A stretch of 64,000 nt of DNA from Megascapheus bottae (taxonomy: Eukaryota > Chordata > Mammalia > Rodentia > Geomyidae). The first letter of the stretch is position 1. Every line of letters begins with the position of its first letter. A program made the translations under genes and the position numbers. Shown in pieces: positions 29,600-44,269 of the stretch. The notes beneath the pieces were generated by a model. That model was given only the letters and a program-made list of their open reading frames with translations. It was not told the origin of the DNA and did not search any database. Where the stretch lies: contig JANJXV010001756.1 of NCBI GenBank assembly GCA_024803745.1, positions 1-64,000 of the forward strand, read 5' to 3'.

Positions 29600-31090
29600 A
29601 CTTCACACACCTCAATTCTGACTCACACAATTCCACTCTGTGACTTCACAAATCTCCATTCTATGATTTCACATATCTCCATACTATGACTTCACACACC
29701 TCCATCTATGACTTCACACACCTCCGTTCTCAGGTCACACACCTCCATTCTGTGACTTCACACACCTCCTTTGTAACTTCACACACCTCCATTCTGTGAC
29801 TTCACACACCTCCCTTCCATGACTTCACACACCTCCATTCTATGACTTCACACACCTACATTCTATGACATCACACACCTCCATTCTATGACTTCACAAA
29901 CTTCCATTATGACGTCACACACCTCCATTCTATGAGTTCACACACCTCCATTCTATGACTTCACACACCACGATTCTGACTTCACACACCTCTATTCTAT
30001 GACTTCGAACACCTACATTCTGACTTCACACACATCCATTCTATGACTTCACAGACCTCGAATCTGTGACTTCACTCACCTCCACTCTATGACTTCACAT
30101 TTCTCCATTCTATGATTTCCCACACCTAATTTCTATGACTTCACCCACCTCCATTCTGACTTCACACCTCCATTCGGACTTCACACACCTCCATTCTATG
30201 ACTTCACACACCTCCATTCTGACTTCACACACCTCCATTCTGTGACTTCACACACCTCCATTCTATGATTTCACACACTTCCATTCTGTGACTTCACACA
30301 CCTCCATTCTATGACTTCACACACCTCCATTCTGTGACTTCACACACCTCCAGTCTATGACTTCACACACCTCCATTCTATGACTTCACACACCTACATT
30401 GTGACTTCACACAACTCCATTTTATGAGTTCACACACCTGCATTGTGACTTCACACACCTCCATTCTATGACTTCACACACCTCCATTCTGACCTAACAC
30501 ACATCCATTCTGACTTCACACACTTAAATTCTGTGACTTCACACACCTCCATTCTATGATTTCACACACCTCCATTCTATGACTTCACTCACCTCCATTC
30601 TATGACTTCACACACCTCCTTTCTGAGTTGACACACCTCCATTCTATGACTTCACACACCTCCAATCTGAATACACACACCTCCATTCTATGACTTCAAC
30701 CACCTCCATTCTATGACTTCACACACCGCCATTCTCCGACTTCACACCTCTCTAATTTGATTTCTCATACCTCCATTATATGACTTCACAAACCTCCCTT
30801 CGTTGACTTCACAATACTCCATTCTATGACTTCACACACCTCAATTCCGACTCACACAACTCCATTCTGTGACTTCACAAAACTCCATTCTATGATTTAA
30901 CATATCTCCATACTATGACTTCACACACCTCCATCTATGACTTCACACACCTCCATTCTCAGTTCACACACCTCCATTCTGTGACTTCACACACCTCCAT
31001 TCTGACTTCACACACCTCCATTGTATGACTTCAAACACCTCTATTCTGTGACTTCACACACCTCCATTCTATAACTTCACAAACTTCCAT
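29600..31090. repeat. Third, more diverged paralogue of the 5.7-7.2 kb block
   Basis: This block aligns to 13.75-15.2 kb at +15,854 (CCGTTCTCAGG 13870/29724, TGACGTCA 14056/29910, CATTCGGACTT 14317/30171) and through it to 5.75-7.2 kb. It differs at scattered bases, for example CTCCTTTGTAAC for CTCCCTTGTAAC, TTATGACGTC for TTGTGACGTC, and TTCACTCACC for TTCTCTCACC. It is thus older than the near-identical pair. The match ends near 31,090, after which the sequence resembles 10.48-12.09 kb. Confidence 0.78.
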
Positions 31091-31129
31091 TGTGACGTCA
31101 CACACCTCCATTCTATGAGTTCACACACC

Positions 31130-32750
31130 TCCATTCTATGACTTCACTCACCTCCATTCTATGACTTCACACACCTCCTTTCTGAGTTGACACACATCCA
31201 TTCTATGACTTCACACACCTCCAATCTGAATTCACACACCTCCATTCTATGACTTCACACACCTCCATTCTGTGACTTCACACACCTCCATTCTATGAGT
31301 TCACACACCTCCATTTTGACTTCACACACCTCCATTCTATAACTTAACACAGCTCCATTCTGACTTCACACACCTCAGTTCTATGATTTTACACACCTCT
31401 ATTCTGTCTTCACACACCTCCATTCTGTGACTTCACAAACCTCCATTCTATAACTTCACACACCTCTACTCTGGGACTTCACACATCTCCAATCTGTGAC
31501 TTTACACACCTCCATTCTGCGAATTCACACACCTCCATTCTGTGATTTCACACACCTCCATCTGTGACTTCACACACCTCCATTCTTTGACTTCACACAC
31601 CTCCATTCTATGACTTCACACACCTCCATTGTAACTTCACACACCTCCATTCTGTGACTTCACACACCTCCCTTCCATGACTTCACACACCTCCATTCTA
31701 TGACTTCACACACCTACATTCTATGACATCACACACCTCCATTCTATGACTTCACACACTTCCATTCTATGACTTCACACACCTCCATTCTATGACTTCA
31801 CACACCTCCATTCTATGACTTCACACATCTGCCTTCTGACTTCACACACCTCCATTCTATGACTTCATACACCTCCATTCTATGACTTCATAGACCAACA
31901 TTCTAGGACTTCACACACCTCCATTCTATGACTTCACACACCTCCATTCTATGACTTCACAAATCTCCATTCTATGACTTCACACACCTCCATTCTCCGA
32001 CTTCACACCCCTCTAATTTGATTTCTCATACCTCCATTCTATGACTTCACAAACCTCCCTTCGTTGACTTCACAATACTCCATTCTATGACTTCACACAT
32101 CTACATTCTATGACTTCACACACCTCAATTCTGACTCACACAATTCCACTCTGTGACTTCACAAATCTCCATTCTATGATTTCACATATCTCCATACTAT
32201 GACTTCACACACCTCCATCTATGACTTCACACACCTCCATTCTCAGTTCACACACCTCCATTCTGTGACTTCACACACCTCCATTGTAACTTCACACACC
32301 TCCATTCTGTGACTTCACACACCTCCCTTCCATGACTTCACACACCTCCATTCTATGACTTCACACACCTACATTCTATGACATCACACACCTCCATTCT
32401 ATGACTTCACACACTTCCATTCTATGACTTCACACACCTCCATTCTATGACTTCACACACCTCCATTCTATGACTTCACACATCTGCCTTCTGACTTCAC
32501 ACACCTCCATTCTATGACTTCATACACCTCCATTCTATGACTTCATACACCAACATTCTAGGACTTCACACACCTCCATTCTATGACTTCACAAATCTCC
32601 ATTCTGACTTCACACTCCTCCATTCTATGACTTCACACACCTCCATTCTATGACTTCACACATCTCCTTTCTGTAACTTCACACAATTCCAATGTTTGAC
32701 TTCACAAACCTCCATTCCATGACTTCACACACCGCCATTCTTTGACTTCA
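31130..32750. repeat. Left-type block resembling 10.5-12.1 kb
   Basis: The series CTCCTTTCTGAGTTGAC, CTATAACTTAACACAG, TGCGAATTC, GACCAACATTCTAGGAC and CACAATTCCAATGTTTGAC runs in the same order as at about 10.48-12.09 kb. Small differences occur, such as CTCAGTTCTATG, CTCTACTCTGGGAC and CTGTCTTCAC. It is the last long left-type block; at about 32,755 it meets CTCCATTTTGAC and CTCCATTTGTGAC units typical of the right domain. Confidence 0.7.
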
Positions 32751-34920
32751 CACACCTCCATTTTGACTTCACACACCTACATTCTGTGACTTCACACACC
32801 TCCATTTGTGACTTCACACACCTCCAATTTGACTTCACACACCTCCATTCTGTGACTTCACACACCTCCATTCTATGAGTTCACACACTTCATTTCTATT
32901 ACTTCACACACTTCCATTCTGTGACTTCACACACCTCCTTTCTGAGTTCAGACACCTCCATTGTTTGACTTCACACACCTCCAATATATGACCTCAAACA
33001 CCTCAATTCTCTGACTTCACACACCTTCATTCTATGACTTCATACCCGTCCATTCTGTGACTTCACAGACCTCCATTCTATGGCTTCATACACCTCCATT
33101 CTATGACTTCACCCAACTCCATTCTATGACTTCACACACCTCCATTCTCTGACTTCACACCCCTCCGATTTGACTTCACATACCTCCATTCTATGACTTC
33201 ACAAACCTCCCTTCGGTGACTTCTCAATCCTCCATTCTATGACTTCACACATCTGCATTCTATGACTTCACACACCTCAATTCTGACTCACACAGCTCCA
33301 TTCTGTGACTTCACAAAACTCCATTCTATGATTTCACACATCTCCATTCTATGACTTCACACACCTCCATTCTATGACTTCACAAACCTCCATTCTATGA
33401 CTTCACACACCTCCATTCTATGACTTCACACACTTCCATTCTGTGACTTCACACACCTCCATTCTATGAGTTCACACACCTCCATTCTGACTTCACACAC
33501 CTCCATTCTATGACTTCACAAAGCTCCATTCTGACTTCACACACCTCCATTCTATGACTTTGCACACCTCTATTGTGACTTCACACACCTCCATTCTGTG
33601 ACTTCACAAACCTCTTTTCTATGACTTCACCCAACTCCACTCTGTGAATGCACACATCTCCACTCTGTGTCTTTACACACCTCCATTCTGCGAATTCATA
33701 CCCCTCCATTCTGAGATTTCACACACCTCCATTCTATGACTTCTCACATCTCCATTCTGACCTCACACACCTCCATACTGACTTCACACACCTAAATTCT
33801 GTGACTTCACACACCTCCATTCTATGAATTCACACACCTTCATTCTATGACTTCACACACCTCCATTCTATGACTTCACAGACCTACTTTATGAGTTGAC
33901 ACACCTCCATTCTATGACTTCACACACCTCCAATCTGAACTCACACACCTCCATTCTGTGACTTCACACACCTCCATTCTATGAGTTTACACGCTTCCAT
34001 TTTGACTTCACACACCTCCATTCTATGACTTCACAGACCTACTTTATGAGTTGACACACCTCAATTATATGACTTTGCACACCTCTATTCTGACTTCACA
34101 CACCTCCATTCTATGACTTCACAAACCTCCCTTCTATGACTTCACACACCTCCATTCTGTGACTACACACGTCTCAACTCTGTGACTTTACACACCTCCA
34201 TTCTGCGAATTCACACACCTCCATTCTGTGATTTCACACACCTCCATTCTATGACTTCACACACCTCCATTCTTTGACTTCACACACCTCCATTCTATGA
34301 CTTCACTCACCTGCATTCTGACATCACACACCTCCTATCTATGACTTCACAGACCTCGAAACGGTGACTTCACTCACCTCCACTCTATGACTTCACACTC
34401 CTCCATTCTATGACTTCCCACACCTCCTTTCCATGACTTCACCCACCTTCATTCTATGACTTCACACACCTTCATTCTTACTTCAGAAACATCCATTCTA
34501 TGACCTCACACACCTCCATCTATGACATCACCAACCTCCATTCTGTGACTTCACACATCTCCATACTGAGTTCACAAAACTCCATTCGGTGACTTAACAC
34601 ACCTCCATTCTGACTTCACACACGTCCATTCTATGACTTCACATACTTCCATTCTATGACTTCACAAACCTCCATTCTGTGACTTCGCACACCTCCATTC
34701 TGAGTTCACACACCTCCATTCTGTGACTTCACACACCTCCATTCTATGACTTCACACACCTACATTCTATGACTTCACACATCCATTTTGACTTCACTAA
34801 CCTCCAATATATGACTTCAAACAGCTCAATTCTCTGACTTCACACACCTCCATTCAATGACTTTAAACTCGTCCATTCAGTGACTTCACACACCTCCATT
34901 CTATGACTTCACCCACCTCC
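31969..34920. repeat. 2.95-kb tandem module, copy 1
   Basis: Markers recur at +2,952: CTCTAATTTG 32011/34963 and TCCTTTCTGTAAC 32665/35617. The module spans the transition from left-type to right-type units, so the duplication was made after the two families were joined. Copy 1 has a second GACCTACTTTATGAGTTGAC unit near 34,033 in addition to the one near 33,883. Copy 2 has only one, near 36,830, which suggests a small local conversion or slippage. Confidence 0.8.
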
Positions 34921-37785
34921 ATTCTATGACTTCACACACCTCCATTCTCCGACTTCACACCCCTCTAATTTGGTTTCTCATACCTCCATTCTATGACTTC
35001 ACAAACCTCCCTTCGTTGACTTCACAATACTCCATTCTATGACTTCACACATCTACATTCTATGACTTCACACACCTCAATTCTGACTCACACAATTCCA
35101 CTCTGTGACTTCACAAATCTCCATTCTATGATTTCACATATCTCCATACTATGACTTCACACACCTCCATCTATGACTTCACACACCTCCATTCTCAGTT
35201 CACACACCTCCATTCTGTGACTTCACACACCTCCATTGTAACTTCACACACCTCCATTCTGTGACTTCACACACCTCCCTTCCATGACTTCACACACCTC
35301 CATTCTATGACTTCACACACCTACATTCTATGACATCACACACATGCATTCTATGACTTCACACACTTCCATTCTATGACTTCACACACCTCCATACTAT
35401 GACTTCACACACCTCCATTCTATGACTTCACACATCTGCCTTCTGACTTCACACACCTCCATTCTATGACTTCATACACCTCCATTCTATGACTTCATAC
35501 ACCAACATTCTAGGACTTCACACACCTCCATTCTATGACTTCACAAATCTCCATTCTGACTTCACACTCCTCCATTCTATGACTTCACACACCTCCATTC
35601 TATGACTTCACACATCTCCTTTCTGTAACTTCACACAATTCCAATCTTTGACTTCACAAACCTCCATTCCATGACTTCACACACCGCCATTCTTTGACTT
35701 CACACACCTCCATTTTGACTTCACACACCTACATTCTGTGACTTCACACACCTCCATTTGTGACTTCACACACCTCCAATTTGACTTCACACACCTCCAT
35801 TCTGTGACTTCACACACCTCCATTCTATGAGTTCACACACTTCCTTTCTATTACTTCACACACTTCCATTCTGTGACTTCACACACCTCCTTTCTGAGTT
35901 CAGACACCTCCATTGTTTGACTTCACACACCTCCAATATATGACCTCAAACACCTCAATTCTCTGACTTCACACACCTTCATTCTATGACTTCATACCCG
36001 TCCATTCTGTGACTTCACAGACCTCCATTCTATGGCTTCATACACCTCCATTCTATGACTTCACCCAACTCCATTCTATGACTTCACACACCTCCATTCT
36101 CTGACTTCACACCCCTCCGATTTGACTTCACATACCTCCATTCTATGACTTCACAAACCTCCCTTCGGTGACTTCACAATCCTCCATTCTATGACTTCAC
36201 ACATCTGCATTCTATGACTTCACACACCTCAATTCTGACTCACACAGCTCCATTCTGTGACTTCACAAAACTCCATTCTATGATTTCACACATCTCCATT
36301 CTATGACTTCACACACCTCCATTCTATGACTTCACAAACCTCCATTCTATGACTTCACACACCTCCATTCTATGACTTCACACACTTCCATTCTGTGACT
36401 TCACACACCTCCATTCTATGAGTTCACACACCTCCATTCTGACTTCACACACCTCCATTCTATGACTTCACAAAGCTCCATTCTGACTTCACACACCTCC
36501 ATTCTATGACTTTGCACACCTCTATTGTGACTTCACACACCTCCATTCTGTGACTTCACAAACCTCCTTTCTATGACTTCACGCAACTCCACTCTGTGAA
36601 TGCACACATCTCCACTCTGTGTCTTTACACACCTCCATTCTGCGAATTCATACCCCTCCATTCTGAGATTTCACACACCTCCATTCTATGACTTAACACA
36701 TCTCCATTCTGACCTCACACACCTCCATACTGATTTCACACACCTAAATTCTGTGACTTCACACACCTCCATTCTATGATTTCACACACCTCCATTCTAT
36801 GACTTCACACACCTCCATTCTATGACTTCACAGACCTACTTTATGAGTTGACACACCTCCATTCTATGACTTCACACACCTCCAATCTGAACTCACACAC
36901 CTCCATTCTGTGACTTCACACACCTCCATTCTATGAGTTTACACGCTTCCATTTTGACTTCACACACCTCCAGTCTATGACTTCACACAGCTCCATTCTG
37001 ACTTTACACACCTAAATTATATGACTTTACACACCTCTATTCTGACTTCACACACCTCCATTCTATGACTTCACAAACCTCCCTTCTATGACTTCACACA
37101 CCTCCACTCTGTGACTTCACACATCTCCACTCTGTGACTTTACACACCTCCATTCTGCGAATTCACACACCTCCATTCTGTGATTTCACACACCTCCATT
37201 CTATGACTTCACACACCTCCATTCTTTGACTTCACACACCTCCATTCTATGACTTCACAGACCTCGAAACTGTGACTTCACTCACCTCCACTCTATGACT
37301 TCACACTCCTCCATTATATGACTTCCCACACCTCCTTTCTATGACTTCACCCACCTTCATTCTATGACTTCACACACCTTCATTCTTACTTCAGAAACAT
37401 CCATTCTATGACCTCACACACCTCCATCTATGACATCACCAACCTCCATTCTGTGACTTCACACATCTCCATACTGAGTTCACAAAACTCCATTCGGTGA
37501 CTTAACACACCTCCATTCTGACTTGACAAACCTCCATTCTGTGACTTCACACACCTCCATTCTGAGTTCACACACCTCCATTCTGTGACTTCACACACCT
37601 CCATTCTATGACTTCACACACCTACATTCTATGACTTCACACATCCATTTTGACTTCACTCACCTCCAATATATGACTTCAAACAGCTCAATTCTCTGAC
37701 TTCACACACCTCCATTCAATGACTTTAAACTCGTCCATTCAGTGACTTCACACACCTCCATTATATGACTTCACCCACCTCTATT
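34921..37785. repeat. 2.86-kb tandem module, copy 2
   Basis: The copy is about 90 bp shorter than the first: CTCTAATTT recurs at 34963/37825, an offset of 2,862. The loss is in whole units at two places. Near 37,250 it lacks the CTGCATTCTGACATCAC unit and its neighbour. Near 37,520 it lacks the ACGTCCATTC and ATACTTCC units present at about 34,620. After 37,785 a third copy starts but holds its match only to about 38,090. Confidence 0.78.
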
Positions 37786-40700
37786 CTATGACTTCACACA
37801 CCTCCATTCTCCGACTTCACACCCCTCTAATTTGATTTCTCATACCTCCATTCTATGACTTCACAAACCTCCCTTCGTTGACTTCACAATACTCCATTCT
37901 ATGACTTCACACATCTACATTCTATGACTTCACACACCTCAATTCTGACTCACACAATTCCACTCTGTGACTTCGCAAATCTCCATTCTATGATTTCACA
38001 TATCTCCATACTATGACTTCACACACCTCCATCTATGACTTCAAACACCTCCACTCTCAGTTCACACACCTCCATTCTGTGACTTCACACACCTCCATTC
38101 TGACTTCACACACCTCCATTGTATGACTTCACACACCGCCATTCTGTGATTTCACACACCTCCATTCTATGACTTCACAAACTTCCATTGTGACGTCACA
38201 CACCTCCATTCTATGAGTTCACACACCTCCATTCTATGACTTCACACACCTCCAATATGACTTCACACACCTCTATTCTATGACTTCGAACACCTACATT
38301 CTGACTTCACACACCTCCATTCTATGACTTCACAGACCTCGAATCTGTGACTTCACTCATCTCCACTCTATGACTTCACACTTCTCCATTCTATGACTTC
38401 CCACACCTAATTTCTATGACTTCACCCACCTCCATTCTATGACTTCACACCTCCATTCTTACTTCACACTCCTCCATTCTATGACTTCACACTCCTCCAT
38501 TCTGACTTCACACACCTACATTCTGTGACTTCACATACCTCCATTCTATGATTTCACACACCTCCATTCTGTGACTTCATACACTTCCATTCTATGACTT
38601 CACACACCTCCATTCTGTGACTTCACACACCTGCATTGTGACTTCACCCACCTCCATTCTATGACTTCACACACCTCCATTCTGACCTCACACACCTCCA
38701 TTCTGACTTCACGCACCTAAATTCTGTGACTTCACACACCTCCATTCTATGTTTTCACACACTTCCATTCTATGACTTCACTCACCTCCATTCTATGACT
38801 TCACCCACCTCCTTTCTGAGTTGACACACCTCCATTCTATGACTTCACACACCTCCAATCTGAATTCATACACCTCCGTTCTATGACTTCACCCACCTCC
38901 ATTTTATGACTTCACACACCTCCATTCTACGACTTCACACCCCTCTAATTTGATTTCTCATACCTCCATTCTATGACTTCATAAACCTCCCTTCGGTGAC
39001 TTCACAATACTCCATTCTATGACTTCACACACCTCCATTCTATGACTTCACAAACCTCCCTTCTATGACTTTACACACCTCCACCCTGTGACTTCACACA
39101 TCTCCACTCTGTGACTTTACACACCTCCATTCTGCGAATTCACACACCTCCATTCTGTGATTTCACACACCTCCATTCTACGACTTCACACACCTCCATT
39201 CTTTGACTTCACACACCTCCATTCTATGACTTCACACACCTGCATTCTGACATCACACACCTCCTATCTATGACTTCATAGACCTCGAAACTGTGACTTC
39301 ACTCACCTCCACTCTATGACTTCACACTCCTCCATTCTATGACTTCCCCCACCTCCTTTCTATGACTTCACCCACCTACATTCTATGACTTCACACACCT
39401 TCATTCTTACTTCAGAAACATCCATTCTATGACCTCACACACCTCCATCTATGACATCACCAACCTCCATTCTGTGACTTCACACATCTCCATACTGAGT
39501 TCACAAAACTCCGTTCGGTGACTTAACACACCTCCATTCTGACTTCACACACGTCCATTCTATGACTTCACATACTTCCATTCTATGACTTCACAAACCT
39601 CCATTCTGTGACTTCGCACACCTCCATTCTGAGTTCACACACCTCCATTCTGTGACTTCACACATTTCCATTCTATGACTTCACACACCTACATTCTATG
39701 ACTTCTCACATCCATTTTGACTTCACACACCTCCAATATATGACTTCAAACAGCTCAATTCTCTGACTTCACACACCTCCATTCAATGACTTTAAACTCT
39801 TCCATTCAGTGACTTCACACACCTCCATTCTATGACTTCACCCACCTCCATTCTATGACTTCACACACCTCCATTCTCTGACTTCACACCCCTCCAATTT
39901 GACTTCACATACCTCCATTCTATGACTTCACAAACCTCCCTTCGGTGACTTCACAAATCTCCATTCTATGACTTCACACATCTGCATTCTATGACTTCAC
40001 ACACCTCAATTCTGACTCACACAGCTCCATTCTGTGACTTCACAAAACTCCATTCTATGATTTCACACATCTCCATACTATGACTTCACACACCTCCATT
40101 CTATGACTTCACAAACCTCCATTCTATGACTTCACACACCTCCATTCTATGACTTCACACACCTCCATTCTATGACTTCACAAACCTCCATTCTATGACT
40201 TTACACACCTCCATTCTATGACTTCACACACCTCCATTCTATGATTTCACACACCTCCATTCTATGACTTCACACACCTCCATTCTGTGACTTCACACAC
40301 CTCCATTCTATGAGTTCACACACCTCCATTCTGACTTCACACACCTCCATTCTATGACTTCACATAGCTCCATTCTGACTTCACACACCTCCATTCTATG
40401 ACTTTGCACACCACACACCTCCATTCTGTGACTTCACAAACCTCCTTTCTATGACTTCACCCAACTCCACTCTGTGAATGCACACATCTCCACTCTGTGT
40501 CTTTACACCCCTCCATTCTGCGAATTCATACCCCTCCATTCTGAGATTTCACACACCTCCATTCTATGACTTAACACACCTCCATACTATGACTTCACAA
40601 ACCTCTATTGTGACTTCACACACGTCCATTCTGTGACTTCACACACCTCCATTCTATATCATCACAGACCTCCATTCTATGACTTCACACACTTCCATTC

Positions 40701-41838
40701 TATGACTTCACACAGCTCCAGTCTATGACTTCACAAACCTCCATTCTATGACTTCACACACCTGCACTTTGACTTCACACACCTCCATTCTATGACTTCA
40801 TACACCTCCCTTCTATGACTTCATACACCAACATTCTATGACTTCACACGACTCCATTCTGTGACTTCACAAATCTCCATTTTGACTTCACACTCCTCCA
40901 TTCTATGACTTCACACACCTCCATTCTATGACTTCACACATCTCCTTTTTGTACCTTCCCACACTTCCAATGTTTGACTTCACAAACCTCCATTCCATGA
41001 CTTCACACACCTCCATTCTATGAGTTCACACACCTCTATTCTTTGACTTCACACACCTCCATTTTGACTTCACACACCTACATTCTGTGACTTCACACAC
41101 CTTCATTTGTGACTTCACACACCACCATTTTGACTTCACACACCTCCATTCTGTGACTTCAAACACATCCATTCTATCACTTCACAAACCTCCATTCTAT
41201 GACTTCACACACCTACATTGTGACTTTACACACCTCCATTCTATGTGTTCACACACCTGCATTGTGACTTCACACACCTCCATTCTATGACTTCACACAT
41301 CTCCATTCTTACCTCACACACCTCCATACTGACTTCTCACACCTAAATTCTGTGACTTCACAGACCTCCATTCTATGATTTCACACACCTCCATTCTATT
41401 ACTTCACACACCTCCATTCTATGACTTCACAGATCTACTTTATGAGTTGACACACCTCCATTCTATGACTTCACACACCTCCAATCTGAACTCACACACC
41501 TCCATTCTGTGACTTCACACACCTCCATTCTATGAGTTTACACGCTTCCATTTTGACTTCACACACCTCCATTCTATGACTTCACACAGCTCCATTCTGA
41601 CTTCACACACCTTAATTATATGACTTTACACACCTCTATTCTGACTTCACACACCTCCATTCTATGACTTCACAAACCTCCCTTCTATGACTTCACACAC
41701 CTCCACTCTGTGACTTCACACATCTCCACTCTGTGACTTTACACACCTCCATTCTGCGAATTCACACACCTCCATTCTGTGATTTCACACACCTCCATTC
41801 TATGACTTCACACACCTCCATTCTTTGACTTCACACAC
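37785..41838. repeat. Mosaic stretch of right- and left-type modules
   Basis: The first 300 bases continue the 2.9-kb repeat. From about 38,090 to 38,990 the order is left-type: CTCCATTGTATGAC, TGACGTCA at 38191, CTCGAATCTG, CACCTAATTTC. From about 39,000 the order is right-type, with CTTCAGAAACATCC, TTTAAACTC and GCGAATTCATACCCC. The block 40.07-41.4 kb recurs at 56.54-57.84 kb. No gene or unique sequence is present. A truncated unit reading TTTGCACACCACACACC lies at about 40,404. Confidence 0.7.
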
Positions 41839-44269
41839 CTCCATTCTATGACTTCACACACCTCCATTGTGACTTCCCACACCTCCATTCTGTGACTTCA
41901 CACACCTCCCTTCCGTGACTTCACACACCTCCATTGTATGACTTCACACACCTACATTCTATGACATCACACACCTCCATTCTATGACTTCACACACTTC
42001 CATTCTATGACTTCACACACCTCCATTCTATGACTCCACACACACCTCAATTCTATGACTTCACACACCTGCATTCGGACTTCAAACACCTCCATTCCAC
42101 GACTTCATACACCTCCATTCTATGACTTCATACACCAACATTCTATGACTTCACACACCTCCATTCTATGACTTCACAAATCTCAATTCTGACTTTACAC
42201 TCCTCCATTCTATGACTTCACACATCTCCTTTCTGTAACTTCACACACTTCCAATGATTCACTTCACAAACCTCCATTCCATGACTTCACACACCTCCAT
42301 TCTATGAGTTAACACACCTCCATTCTTTGACTTCACACACCTCCATTTTGACTTCAAACACCTCCATTCTGTGACTTCACACACCTCCATTCTGTGACTT
42401 CACAGACCTCCATTTTGACTTCACACACTTCCATTCTGTGATATCACACACCTCCATTCTGTGACTTCACACACCACCATTGTTTGACATCACACGCCTC
42501 CATTCTTTGACTTCGCACACCTCCATTCCACGACTTCACACATGTCCATTCTATGAGTTCACACACATCCATTCTATGAGTTCCCACACCACAATTTTGT
42601 CTTCACACACCTCCATTCTATGACTTCACACACCTTAATTCTTAATTCAGAAACATCCATTCTATGACTTCACACACATTCATTCTATGATTTCACACAC
42701 CTCCATTCTATGACTTCACACACTTCCATTCTGTGACTTCACACACCTCCATTCTATGAGTTCACACACCTCCATTCTGACTTCACACACCTCCATTCTA
42801 TGACTTCACAAAGCTCCATTCTGACTTCACACACCTCCATTCTATGACTTTGCACAACTCTATTGTGACTTCACCACCTCCATTCTATGACTTCACACAC
42901 CTACATTGTGACTTCACACACCTCCATTCTATGAGTTCACACACCTGCATTGTGACTTCACACACCTCCATTCTATGACTTCACACATCTCCATTCTGAA
43001 CTCACACACCTCCTTACTGACTTCACACACCTAAATTCTGTGACATCACACACCTCCATTCTATGATTTCACACACCTCCATTCTATGACTTCACACAAC
43101 TCCATTCTATGACTACACAGACCTACTTTATGAGTTGACACACCTCCATTCTATGACTTCACACACCTCCAATCTGGACTCACACACCTCCATTCTGTGA
43201 CTTCACACACCTCCATTCTATGAGTTTACACACTTCCATTTTGACTTCACACACCTCCATTCTATGACTTCACACAGCTCCATTCTGACTTTACACACCT
43301 CAATTATATGACTTTACACACCTCTCTTCTGACTTCACACACCTCCATTCTATGACTTCACAAACCTCCCTTCTATGACTTCACACACCTCCACTCTGTG
43401 ACTTCACACATCTCCACTCTGTGACTTTATACACCTCCATTCTGCGAATTCACACACCTCCATTCTGTGATTTCACACACCTCCATTCTATGACTTCACA
43501 CACCTCCATTCTTTGACTTCACACACCTCCATTCTATGACTTCACACACCTGCATTCTGACATCACACACCTCCAATCTATGACTTCACAGACCTCGAAT
43601 CTGTGACTTCACTCACCTCCAGTCTATGACTTCACACTCCTCCATTCTATGACTTCCCACACCTCCTTTCTAGGACTTCACCCACCTTCATTCTATGACT
43701 TCACACACCTTCATTCTTACTTCAGAAACATCCATTCTATGACATCACACAACTCCATCTATGACATCACCAACCTCCATTCTGTGACTTCACACATCTC
43801 CATACTGAGTTCACAAAACTCCATTCGGTGACTTAACACACCTCCATTCTGACTTCACACACGTCCATTCTATGTCTTCACATACTTCCATTCTATGACT
43901 TCACAAACCTCCATTCTGTGATTTCACACACCTCCATTCTGAGTTCACACACCTCCATTCTGTGACTTCACACACCTCCATTCTATGACTTCACACACTT
44001 ACATTCTATGACTTCACACATCCATTTTGACTTCACACACCTCCAATATATGACTTCAAACAGCTCAATTCTCTGATTTCACACACCTCCATTCAATGAC
44101 TTTAAACTCGTCCATTCAGTGACTTCACACACCTCCATTCTATGACTTCACACACCTCCATTCTATGACTTCCCACACCTCCATTCTCCGACTTCACACC
44201 CCTCTAATTTGATTTCTAATACCTCCATTCTATGACTTCACAAACCTCCCTTCGTTGACTTCACAATAC
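41839..44269. repeat. 2,430-bp tandem duplication, copy 1
   Basis: Markers recur at +2,430, then +2,431: TGACTCCACACACACC at 42031/44461 and the variant series at 43649/46080. The one-base change of offset is due to TTCACCACCTCC at about 42,871 against TTCACACACCTCC in copy 2. Other differences seen include TTCCCACAC for TTCACACAC near 41,875 and AGACCTCC for AGAATTCC near 42,416. I count about seven differences in 2.4 kb. Confidence 0.86.

Larger units (their letters stand above)
1..32750. repeat. Left higher-order domain of the array
   Basis: This half shares a set of diagnostic variant units that recur in blocks: CATTCGGACTT (starting at 43, 1249, 3064, 4499, 6342, 7548, 14317, 15523 and 30171), CACAATTCCAATGTTTGAC, CTCCAATCTGAATAC and ACCTCGAATCTG. 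The modules between markers are 1.2 to 1.8 kb and have been copied again in blocks of 1.5 to 8 kb. At about 32,750 the unit repertoire changes to that of the right domain. The boundary is a change of variant family and not a break in the array. Position is approximate because neighbouring units differ at only one or two bases. Confidence 0.8.

Noticed and set aside
41087..41290. 67-codon open frame on the + strand
   Set aside because: It is the satellite unit read through where a few variants lose the in-frame TGA. The peptide is the repeat itself (HTSI, DFTHLHS runs). No ribosome or splice context and no family resemblance.
43649..43831. 60-codon open frame, repeated exactly at 46080-46262 and 51807-51989
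   Set aside because: The identity of the three copies reflects the 2,431-bp and 5,727-bp duplications. The frame exists because TAGGAC and similar variants removed stop codons. Repetition here is not evidence of selection on a protein.
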